NCBI RefSeq assembly: GCF_002086155.1
Contig: NZ_MVHE01000040.1
Location: 1 to 49,660 of the forward strand
From: Mycobacterium angelicum
Lineage (GTDB): Bacteria > Actinomycetota > Actinomycetes > Mycobacteriales > Mycobacteriaceae
Direction of reading: 5' to 3'
Length of the DNA: 49,660 bases
The notes beneath the pieces are model-generated. The model had not been told where the DNA came from. It did not search any database and saw only the letters and a list, made by a program, of their open reading frames with translations. The position numbers and the translations under genes were made by a program. This document shows positions 43,195 to 49,660 of this stretch, piece after piece (position 1 is the stretch's first letter; every line of letters begins with the position of its first letter).

Positions 43195-43256
43195 CGCGAG
43201 CGTGCGTGTCTGTGCAGTGACACGCCGTCGCGAGCGGCATTCTGCGCACGCTCGCG
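43195..43256. terminator. Nested hairpin after the P450 gene (terminator or dispersed repeat)
   Basis: Perfect 12-bp arms CGCGAGCGTGCG (43195-43206) and CGCACGCTCGCG (43245-43256) enclose a smaller hairpin GTGTC-TGTGCAGT-GACAC (43206-43223). It begins 2 bp after the P450 stop and may end that transcript. Its outer core CGCGAGCGT is the same as in the repeat at 22914-22975. Confidence 0.6.
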
Positions 43257-43340
43257 GGCAAGAAAAGGTGTGTACCGCCTGGTTTCGGGGAATGCGCCCT
43301 CAGGACCCCTTCGGGACCCATGCGGGAAAGGAAAAGGCTG

Positions 43341-43820
43341 ATGTTGTTGACGGGCGACTCGGGAAGCCATGGCGAGTGGGTAGGCGAGGTGGAGCACTTC
43401 GTCGACCACGCGCTGCGTAACGTCTCGCACGGCCGGTTCGAACGGTCGCTGTCGGGTCTGACGGCGTTCGCCGCGCTGGTGACGACCGCGGAAATTTATC
43501 TGGAGCACTACCGCGCCAGCTTCGGCAACAAGCTGATGTGGAGCCCCATTCTGGTCACCCCGCCAGTCGTCGTCGCCGGCGTCGCCGGCGTCTTCTCCCG
43601 GCGCTGGGCCAAGCGGTGGCTGCCCGCCACCTCAGCGGTCTACGCGGCCAATGGCCTACTAGGCCAATACCTGCATGCGCGCGGGGTGAGCCGCCGGCCC
43701 GGCGGCTGGCGATTGGCCAGCTATAACGTGCCGATGGGCCCGCCCATCGCCGCCCCCGGCCTGATGAGCATCGTCGGCGGCATGGGCTTGCTGGCCGCGG
43801 TCCTGCGCCGCGAGAAGTGA
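43341..43820 (+). CDS. Small membrane protein
   Basis: A 159-residue protein with about three hydrophobic segments (SLSGLTAFAALVTTAEIYLE, SPILVTPPVVVAGVAGVFS, APGLMSIVGGMGLLAAVL) and a basic middle (RRWAKRWLP, RGVSRRPGGWRL). The family is not recognised. The ATG at 43341 follows AAAGGAAAAGG; an ATG seven codons upstream is possible. Its stop overlaps the start of the gluconate-dehydrogenase-type subunit (GTGA), so it is likely part of the same complex, perhaps as membrane anchor for the GMC oxidoreductase (inference). Confidence 0.72.
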   Translation: MLLTGDSGSHGEWVGEVEHFVDHALRNVSHGRFERSLSGLTAFAALVTTAEIYLEHYRASFGNKLMWSPILVTPPVVVAGVAGVFSRRWAKRWLPATSAVYAANGLLGQYLHARGVSRRPGGWRLASYNVPMGPPIAAPGLMSIVGGMGLLAAVLRREK

Positions 43821-44569
43821 GCCGGATCGCAATGCCGGATATGTCCCGCGGCGAGCATCTGCCGAAATTGCGCCCCGACGGCAAGCCGCTACACCCCTCA
43901 TGGTTGCCGCGGCAACGTCGCGGGGTCACCCCGCAGATGATCGGGCGCTACCCGGACTACGACGTACTGTCCACCTCCGACAGTTGGGACGACGCAACGA
44001 AGAGCGTGGTGCTGGCGCGGCTGGAAAAGCCGGGACCGTTGCGCTTTTTCGATTCCGCCGAGGAGCCGACGTTGCGGTTGTTCTGCGACACCGTGCTGGC
44101 CCAGGATGCCGAGCCGCGGATCCCGGTGCCCGAGGTCGTCGACGGCAAGCTCGCCGACGCCCAGCTGGACGGATACCAATACGCCGACATGCCCGACGAC
44201 AGAGACACCTGGCACCTGGTGCTGCGTGGTTTGGACGAGGCGGCCCGGGAAGCCGGGGTGGGGTCCTTCGCCGACGCCGACGCCAAAACCTGCGAAGCCA
44301 TCGTCGGGCGATTCGCGAACTCCGAACTGTCCGGCGGCAGCTGGGATCGGTTGAACGTTTCGCGCGCCTGGTCGGTGGTGATGAGGATGGTTCTGAGCGC
44401 GTTCTACAGTCACCCGTGGTCTTGGAACGAAATCGGTTTCGGTGGCCCGGCGTATCCGCGCGGTTTCATGCGCCTCGGCGGTGTCGGCTCTCGGGAGCCG
44501 TTCGAAAAGCCCGGCGCCACAGACGAAGATCCGGTCCAGACCGTCGAGAAGGAACACATCGATGGGTGA
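43817..44569 (+). CDS. Gluconate 2-dehydrogenase subunit 3-like protein
   Basis: A 250-residue protein (MSRIAMPDMSRGEHLPKLRP; PTLRLFCDTVLAQDAEPRIP; WSVVMRMVLSAFYSHPWSWN; IGFGGPAYPRGFMRLG). The last segments are typical of the small subunit of gluconate 2-dehydrogenase-type GMC complexes. Its partner is the GMC oxidoreductase gene overlapping its 3' end by 8 bp. The subunit usually helps maturation or export of the flavin subunit. No Tat or Sec signal is seen here, so the complex may be cytosolic or membrane-attached through the upstream small protein. The GTG start overlaps the previous stop. Confidence 0.8.
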   Translation: MSRIAMPDMSRGEHLPKLRPDGKPLHPSWLPRQRRGVTPQMIGRYPDYDVLSTSDSWDDATKSVVLARLEKPGPLRFFDSAEEPTLRLFCDTVLAQDAEPRIPVPEVVDGKLADAQLDGYQYADMPDDRDTWHLVLRGLDEAAREAGVGSFADADAKTCEAIVGRFANSELSGGSWDRLNVSRAWSVVMRMVLSAFYSHPWSWNEIGFGGPAYPRGFMRLGGVGSREPFEKPGATDEDPVQTVEKEHIDG

Positions 44570-46256
44570 CTTCTGGCGCGGACTGCTCAAAGGGGCAGTG
44601 GGACCACCCGACAACGATTCGCGGTTCCTGCTCGACGTGCACTCCCGTGACCTGCCGGGTGAGGCAACGATGCGCCGCTACCACGACGAGGAGGTCGACC
44701 TGGTTGTCGTCGGCGCCGGCGCGGGCGGTTCGGTACTGGCCCAACGACTGGCGCGGGCCGGCTGGCGAATCGTCATTCTCGAGGCCGGCCCGTTCTGGCA
44801 TCCCGACCAGGACTGGGTTTCCGACGAGGCCGGCTCCCATCAGCTGTACTGGACCCAGAAACGCATCATCGGCGGCTCTGACCCAATCGAGCTGGGCAAG
44901 AACAACTCCGGTCGCGGGGTGGGCGGCTCCATGGTGCACTACGCCGGATACACACCGCGTTTCCACCCCAGCGATTTCGAGACCTTCACCCGCGACCGGG
45001 TCGGGGCCGACTGGCCGATCAGCTACGCCGATCTGCGGCCGCACTACGAGCGGCTGGAGGCCGAACTGCCGGTGGCCGGCCAGGATTGGCCGTGGGGCTA
45101 TCCGCACAAGTATCCGTTCGCTCCACATCCGGTGTCGGGTGCCGCGATGAAACTGTGGGAAGGCGCCATCAAGCTGGGCATCGAAATGAAGGTCGGCCCG
45201 GTGGGAATCGTCAACGGCACCTTCGGGAATCGGCCGCATTGCATCTATCGCGGCTACTGCTTGCAAGGCTGCAAGGTCAACGCCAAGGCCAGCCCGTACG
45301 TCACTCATCTGCCCGACGCGCTGGCTCACGGCGTGGAGATCCGGGCCAACTCCATGGCCAGCCGCGTCGAACTCGACGAATCCGGAAACGCCACGGGCGT
45401 CACCTATTTCGCGGAAGGCGACGGCAAGGAACGCCATCAGCACGCGAAAGTGGTTGCGGTAGCGTGCTATTCGATAGAAACGCCCCGGCTGCTGCTCAAT
45501 TCGCAGAGCCGCCAGTTTCCCAACGGATTGTGCAACGACAACGATCAGGTCGGCCGCTATGTGATGGTCCAAGGCGCATCGCAAACCGCGGGGCGCTGGC
45601 CCGAAGAGATCCGGATGTACAAGGCGCCGCCACCGGAGGTCTCGTCCGAACAGTTCTACGAAACCGATCACGATCGCGGGTTCGCGCGCGGCTTCTCCCT
45701 CCAGACCGTTTCACCGTTGCCTATCGGCTGGGCCGAACATGTACTCGCCGACGGGCATTGGGGTGCCGCACTGCGCGAATACATGCGCGATTACAACCAC
45801 TGGGCCACCATCGGCGTCCTCAACGAGCTCCTGCCACACCCGGAAAACCGGGTCAGCCTCGCCGAGGAAACCGACCCCTACGGCATTCCCGTCGCCCGAT
45901 TCGACTACGCACTGTCGGACAACGACAAGGCCAACATCGAGTACTCCACCAAGGTGATCACCAACATCCTGCATGCCGCCGAAGCCCAGGACGTGCTCAC
46001 CATTCAGCGCTTCGCCCACCTGATCGGCGGTGCCCGGATGGGCAGCGACCCCGAGACCAGCGTCGTCGACTCCGATCAGCGCACCTGGGCGGTGCCCAAC
46101 CTGTTTTTGACCGACGGTTCGGTGTGTCCCACCCAGGGCAGCGCCAACCCGGCGCTGACCATCATGGCGCTGGCGTCACGGCTGGCCGAGCGGATCGTCC
46201 GCGGCGACGTCACCGCGGACGTCAACCGGGGCGCGCGCGCCGGATCCGCCCGCTGA
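44562..46256 (+). CDS. GMC-family FAD-dependent oxidoreductase
   Basis: A 564-residue GMC oxidoreductase. The FAD-binding motif is DLVVVGAGAGGSVLAQRLAR followed by VILEAG, then GRGVGGSMVHYAG (flavin loop). The C-terminal block reads LIGGARMGSDPETSVVDSDQ to TDGSVCPTQGSANPALTIMA, typical of gluconate/sorbitol or sterol-type dehydrogenases. It oxidises an alcohol group to a carbonyl. The motif HCIYRGYCLQGCKVNAKA contains three Cys and could hold a metal or disulfide. The ATG overlaps the upstream subunit gene by 8 bp; GAGAAGGA provides the ribosome-binding site. The substrate is unknown; the context suggests a lipid or cyclic alcohol. Confidence 0.92.
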   Translation: MGDFWRGLLKGAVGPPDNDSRFLLDVHSRDLPGEATMRRYHDEEVDLVVVGAGAGGSVLAQRLARAGWRIVILEAGPFWHPDQDWVSDEAGSHQLYWTQKRIIGGSDPIELGKNNSGRGVGGSMVHYAGYTPRFHPSDFETFTRDRVGADWPISYADLRPHYERLEAELPVAGQDWPWGYPHKYPFAPHPVSGAAMKLWEGAIKLGIEMKVGPVGIVNGTFGNRPHCIYRGYCLQGCKVNAKASPYVTHLPDALAHGVEIRANSMASRVELDESGNATGVTYFAEGDGKERHQHAKVVAVACYSIETPRLLLNSQSRQFPNGLCNDNDQVGRYVMVQGASQTAGRWPEEIRMYKAPPPEVSSEQFYETDHDRGFARGFSLQTVSPLPIGWAEHVLADGHWGAALREYMRDYNHWATIGVLNELLPHPENRVSLAEETDPYGIPVARFDYALSDNDKANIEYSTKVITNILHAAEAQDVLTIQRFAHLIGGARMGSDPETSVVDSDQRTWAVPNLFLTDGSVCPTQGSANPALTIMALASRLAERIVRGDVTADVNRGARAGSAR

Positions 46257-46335
46257 CCAGGCCGAACCACCCCCCGCTAGGCGACCGCCCAACGCGTTGG
46301 TTGACAATCGAGGCAAGGTCGCTTCGTTCGAAGCC

Positions 46336-46352
46336 CAAACAAATGTCAAAGG
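46336..46352 (+). promoter_or_regulatory. Weak Mce3R-like motif before the thiolase gene
   Basis: CAAACAAATGTCAAAGG shares AACAAATGT with the 37294 site but matches the rest poorly and overlaps the thiolase ribosome-binding site. It is listed only as a possible fifth member of the motif set. Confidence 0.2.
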
Positions 46353-46362
46353 AGACATCGTC

Positions 46363-47511
46363 ATGGCTGAAGCCGTCATCGTCGAGGCAGTGCGTTCCCC
46401 GATCGGCAAGCGCAACGGCGGATTGTCCGGCGTACACCCGGCGGAGCTGTCCGCACAGGTACTGAACGGGCTGGCCGACAAGGCCGGCATCGACCCTGAG
46501 ATCGTCGACGACGTCATCTGGGGCTGCGTCATGCAGGCCGGCGAACAGGCCCTCGATATCGGCCGCACCGCGCTGCTGACGGCCGGCTGGCCGGAGACCG
46601 TGCCGGGCGTGACCGTGGACCGCCAGTGTGGTTCGAGCCAGCAGTCGGTGCACTTCGCCGCGGCCGGCGTGGTCGCCGGGCACTACGACGTCGTGGTCGC
46701 CGGTGGTGTGGAGTCGATGTCACGTACGCCGATGGGTGCGTCGCTGGCCAACGGCGGGCGCCCGTATCCGGAGCGGTTCCTGACCCGTTACGAAGGCCGG
46801 ATTCCCAACCAGGGTCTGGGGGCGGAGATGATCGCCGAGCAGTGGGGACTGGATCGGCTCGCGCTGGATGAGTTCTCGCTGGCATCTCACGAAAAGGCCG
46901 CGGCTGCACAGGATTCCGGTGCCTTCGACGACCAGATCGTGGGCATCAAGGATCAAGACGGCAACATGATTCTCAAAGACGAGGGCATTCGCCGCGGCAC
47001 CCCGATGGAGAAGATGGCCTCGCTCAAGCCCGCCTTCAAGGAGGACGGGGTGATCCACGCGGGTAACTCCTCGCAGATCTCCGACGGCTCGGCCGCGCTG
47101 CTGTTCATGTCCGCCGAGAAGGCGAAGTCGTTGGGGCTCAACCCAATCGCCAAGGTGCACACCGCAACCCTGGCCGGCGCCGACCCGGTGATCATGCTGA
47201 CCGCGCCCATCCCGGCGACTCAGAAGGTGCTCAAGCGGTCCGGCCTGAGCATCGGCGACATCGGGGCCTACGAAGTCAACGAGGCGTTCGCGCCGGTTCC
47301 GCTGGCCTGGCTCAAGGACATCGGAGCCGACGAGAAGAAGCTCAACCCCAACGGCGGCGCGATCGCGCTCGGGCACCCGCTGGGCGGCTCGGGCGCGCGG
47401 CTGATGACCACGCTGCTGTATCACATGCGGGACAAGGGAATTCGCTACGGACTGCAGACCATGTGTGAGGGCGGCGGTCAGGCCAACGCCACCATCCTGG
47501 AGCTGCTGTGA
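46363..47511 (+). CDS. Acetyl-CoA acetyltransferase / 3-ketoacyl-CoA thiolase (FadA family)
   Basis: A 382-residue thiolase: MAEAVIVEAVRSPIGKRNGG, nucleophile Cys about 89 in VTVDRQCGSSQQS, AGGVESMSRTPMG, VNEAFAPVPLAWL, GHPLGGSGARLM (His) and MCEGGGQANATI (second Cys). All catalytic residues are present. It cleaves 3-ketoacyl-CoA to a shortened acyl-CoA plus acetyl- or propionyl-CoA; the QCGSSQQ wording resembles FadA6-like thiolases of steroid pathways. The ATG follows AAAGGAG. Its stop overlaps the start of the enoyl-CoA hydratase (GTGA), giving two beta-oxidation steps from one message. The 106-bp gap after the GMC gene may contain its own promoter. Confidence 0.93.
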   Translation: MAEAVIVEAVRSPIGKRNGGLSGVHPAELSAQVLNGLADKAGIDPEIVDDVIWGCVMQAGEQALDIGRTALLTAGWPETVPGVTVDRQCGSSQQSVHFAAAGVVAGHYDVVVAGGVESMSRTPMGASLANGGRPYPERFLTRYEGRIPNQGLGAEMIAEQWGLDRLALDEFSLASHEKAAAAQDSGAFDDQIVGIKDQDGNMILKDEGIRRGTPMEKMASLKPAFKEDGVIHAGNSSQISDGSAALLFMSAEKAKSLGLNPIAKVHTATLAGADPVIMLTAPIPATQKVLKRSGLSIGDIGAYEVNEAFAPVPLAWLKDIGADEKKLNPNGGAIALGHPLGGSGARLMTTLLYHMRDKGIRYGLQTMCEGGGQANATILELL

Positions 47512-48311
47512 CAGCAAGCGGTGACGGTCAGCCCGCGGCGCTCGTCGAGCGCCGCGGCAATGTCATGGTCATCACCATCAACCGGCCGGAGGCGCGCAAC
47601 GCGGTCAACGCAGCCGTCAGCATCGCGGTGGGGGATGCGCTGGAAGAAGGGCAGAACGACCCCGAGGTGCGGGCGGTGGTGATCACCGGCGCCGGCGACA
47701 AGTCGTTCTGCGCCGGGGCCGACCTCAAGGCCATATCCCGGCGGGAGAACATCTACCACCCCGAGCACAGCGAGTGGGGTTTCGCCGGTTACGTGCACCA
47801 CTTCGTCGACAAGCCCACCATCGCAGCGGTCAACGGCACGGCCCTGGGCGGCGGTACCGAACTGGCGCTGGCCAGCGATCTGGTGGTGGCCGGCGAGCGC
47901 GCCAAATTCGGTCTGCCAGAAGTCAAACGCGGTTTGATCGCCGCGGCCGGCGGTGTTTTCCGGATCATGAACCAGCTGCCCCGCAAAGTGGCCCTGGAGC
48001 TGCTGCTGACCGGCGAGCCGCTCACCGCGTCCGACGCCTTGGAGTGGGGCCTGATCAACCAGGTGGTCACCGACGGTTCGGTGCTGGACGCGGCGGTGGC
48101 GCTGGCCGCCCGCGTGACGGTGAACGCGCCGCTGTCGGTGCAGGCCAGCAAGCGCATCGCCTACGGCGTGGACGATGGCGTCATCGCCGACGAGGAAGCG
48201 GGCTGGGACCGCACGGTACGCGAAATGCGCACCCTGATCCGCTCCGAGGACGCCACAGAGGGACCGCTGGCTTTTGCCGAGAAACGCGAGCCGGTCTGGA
48301 AAGCGCGCTAA
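47508..48311 (+). CDS. Enoyl-CoA hydratase (crotonase family, EchA)
   Basis: A 267-residue crotonase: MVITINRPEARNAVNAAVSI, oxyanion segments FCAGADLKAIS and GTALGGGTELALASD, then FGLPEVKRGLIAAAGGVFRI. Both glutamates usually required for hydration are present (in GGTEL and LPEV). It adds water to 2-enoyl-CoA in beta-oxidation, between the acyl-CoA dehydrogenase and thiolase steps. The GTG overlaps the thiolase stop. A distant 3-hydroxyacyl-CoA dehydrogenase must complete the cycle unless the SDR in this cluster does so (inference). It is convergent with the terminal PE_PGRS gene, 19 bp away. Confidence 0.93.
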   Translation: MTASGDGQPAALVERRGNVMVITINRPEARNAVNAAVSIAVGDALEEGQNDPEVRAVVITGAGDKSFCAGADLKAISRRENIYHPEHSEWGFAGYVHHFVDKPTIAAVNGTALGGGTELALASDLVVAGERAKFGLPEVKRGLIAAAGGVFRIMNQLPRKVALELLLTGEPLTASDALEWGLINQVVTDGSVLDAAVALAARVTVNAPLSVQASKRIAYGVDDGVIADEEAGWDRTVREMRTLIRSEDATEGPLAFAEKREPVWKAR

Positions 48312-48330
48312 CCGTCCGCCGGTACGCGCC

Positions 48331-49660
48331 TTAAGCCAAGCCGTCGTTTCCGGGCTGGCCCAAGAGCACGCCTGGGGCGCCACCCTTGCCGCCGGCACCG
48401 GTACCGCCGTTGCCGCCGTTGCCCCCGTTGCCGCCGTCGCCGATCATTACGGCGTCGCCGCCGCGGCCGCCTTCGCCGCCGGCGGTGACGCCCTCACCGC
48501 CGGCGCCGCCGGCGCCGCCGGTGCCCAGCAGCTGACCGCCCTTGCCGCCGGCCCCGCCGATGCCACCGCCCTTGCCAATGCTGGTTCCGCCGGCTCCGCC
48601 GCTGCCGCCGTTGCCGAGGAACAAGGCATCGCCGCCGGCGCCGCCCATCCCGCCGCCGTTGGCGCCGAATCCGCCGGTCCCGCCGACCCCGCCGCCCGAG
48701 AACAGGTAGCCGCCGGTGCCGCCGGCACCGCCATTGCCGCCGATACCACCGATACCGCCGGCGCCGCCGTCACCACCGGAGCCACCGGTACCGAACAGTG
48801 CACCGGCGTTGCCGCCGGCTCCACCGGCCGAGCCGACGCCGGCGCCCAGGTTGAATCCGCCGACCCCGCCGGCACCTCCGGACCCCGCAAGCATGCCGCC
48901 GTTGCCGCCGGCGCCACCGACACCGCCGCCTGCGGTGCCACCCGTTCCGCCGGCGCCACCGTCGCCGCCGCCGGCGCCGACGAAGCCGCTGAGCAGCCCG
49001 GCGTTCCCGCCGCGCCCGCCCATCCCGGCGGCAGCGGCATTGCTGGCCCCGCCTGCCCCGCCACCACCGCCGGCGCCGAACAGTCCGCCGGCTCCGCCGT
49101 TGCCGCCGAGGCCGCCGTCGCCGGAGGCCGGGCCGGTCGCAATGCCGCCACCGCCACCGTTGCCGCCGCTACCCGACAGGTAGCCGCCGGCCCCGCCGAG
49201 TCCGCCGGCTCCGGCCGTGCCACCGGCCGACGCGTTGCCACCGGCACCACCGGCGCCGCCGGTGCCCATCAACCCGGCGGCCCCGCCGGCGCCACCGGCC
49301 GCGCCGGCGGGGCCGGACCCGCCCGCGCCACCGTTGCCGAGCAATATCCCGCCGGCCGTGCCGCTGTGCCCACTGCCCGGATCGCCATTGATGCCGTTGC
49401 CGATCAGCGGACGCCCCAGCAGGGCTTGGGTGGGCGCGTTGACGATGTCATATAACGGTTGCAGTGGTCCGCCGGATCCAGCTGCGCCCGCCTTGCCGAT
49501 GACCGGGCCAAAGCCGCCGTTGCCGCCGTTGCCGCCGGTGCCGATGAACACCGCATTGCCGCCGGCGCCGCCGGCCCCGCCGGTCGTAGCGCCCTCGCCG
49601 CCGGCACCACCGTTACCCCCGGTGCCCAACAGGTAACCGGCCCGGCCACCGGCCCCGCCC
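48331..49660 (-). CDS. PE_PGRS-type protein, 5' part outside the window, with an internal PE-linker (recombinant gene)
   Basis: An open frame of more than 440 codons of GGxGG repeats, ending VLLGQPGNDGLA and continuing off the window on its 5' side. Unusually, the first visible part is PGRS repeat ending in a tail-like sequence (AVFIGTGGNGGNGGFGPVIG, KAGAAGSGG). It then passes in frame into GPLQPLYDIVNAPTQALLGR PLIGNG, the linker that normally follows a PE domain, and a second PGRS domain. This is best explained by fusion of two tandem PE_PGRS genes with loss of the second PE domain. Whether an N-terminal PE domain exists cannot be seen. Confidence 0.8.
   Translation of the reverse strand, partial: GGAGGRAGYLLGTGGNGGAGGEGATTGGAGGAGGNAVFIGTGGNGGNGGFGPVIGKAGAAGSGGPLQPLYDIVNAPTQALLGRPLIGNGINGDPGSGHSGTAGGILLGNGGAGGSGPAGAAGGAGGAAGLMGTGGAGGAGGNASAGGTAGAGGLGGAGGYLSGSGGNGGGGGIATGPASGDGGLGGNGGAGGLFGAGGGGGAGGASNAAAAGMGGRGGNAGLLSGFVGAGGGDGGAGGTGGTAGGGVGGAGGNGGMLAGSGGAGGVGGFNLGAGVGSAGGAGGNAGALFGTGGSGGDGGAGGIGGIGGNGGAGGTGGYLFSGGGVGGTGGFGANGGGMGGAGGDALFLGNGGSGGAGGTSIGKGGGIGGAGGKGGQLLGTGGAGGAGGEGVTAGGEGGRGGDAVMIGDGGNGGNGGNGGTGAGGKGGAPGVLLGQPGNDGLA

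Overview
The window is high-GC mycobacterial DNA. It carries PE_PGRS, PE and PPE genes, a WXG100 (esx) pair of the Mtb9.9/QILSS families, a cobalamin-riboswitch-controlled metE, and a catabolic gene cluster. These point to a slow-growing Mycobacterium with an ESX-5 type secretion system. It does not look like the M. tuberculosis complex itself: the block equivalent to Rv1129c-Rv1133c (prpR, prpD, prpC, DUF3556 membrane protein, metE) is recognisable and in the same order, but its first three genes are wrecked. Species cannot be named from sequence reading alone.

Layout. 1-4.9 kb: an MFS-cyclic nucleotide-binding-patatin fusion and a membrane Ser/Thr protein kinase. 4.9-7.0 kb: two PE_PGRS genes on the minus strand, the first lacking most of its PE domain. 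7.1-10.4 kb: a large LuxR-type ATPase regulator. 10.5-16.8 kb: a PE/PPE/esx block (PPE-MPTR, PE, PPE, esx pair, PPE), probably ESX-5 substrates. 16.8-25.6 kb: aofH, the decayed methylcitrate-cycle genes prpR/prpD/prpC, a small secreted protein, the DUF3556 membrane protein behind a KstR-like operator, and metE with its B12 riboswitch. 25.7-27.6 kb: a two-gene operon of a tandem-TetR regulator (Mce3R type) and an NAD(P)-binding protein. 27.8-32.5 kb: an accessory stretch of small genes (GreA-like, DUF488, a SufR-like Fe-S regulator, small hypotheticals), gene remnants and AT-rich dyad promoters. 32.5-48.3 kb: a lipid or cyclic-compound catabolic region with a FadE17/FadE18-like pair, a vWA/MoxR ATPase pair, an AmiC-like ligand-binding protein, AveC-like membrane protein, SDR, aldehyde dehydrogenase, P450, gluconate-dehydrogenase-type subunit plus GMC oxidoreductase, thiolase and enoyl-CoA hydratase. 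48.3 kb to the end: a rearranged PE_PGRS gene running off the window.

Two points stand out. First, a 17-bp motif close to GGAACAGATATTTGGTC occurs upstream of the tandem-TetR gene, in the fadE/vWA divergent region, before the MoxR ATPase and before the AmiC-like gene. Mce3R of M. tuberculosis is a tandem-TetR repressor known to control fadE17-fadE18, so this looks like a locally expanded Mce3R regulon covering an undescribed catabolic cluster. Second, the methylcitrate cycle has been lost here by a deletion joining prpR to prpD, an in-frame stop, frameshifts and an internal prpC deletion, while the neighbouring genes stay intact. This should leave propionyl-CoA disposal to the B12-dependent methylmalonyl route or to other paralogues.
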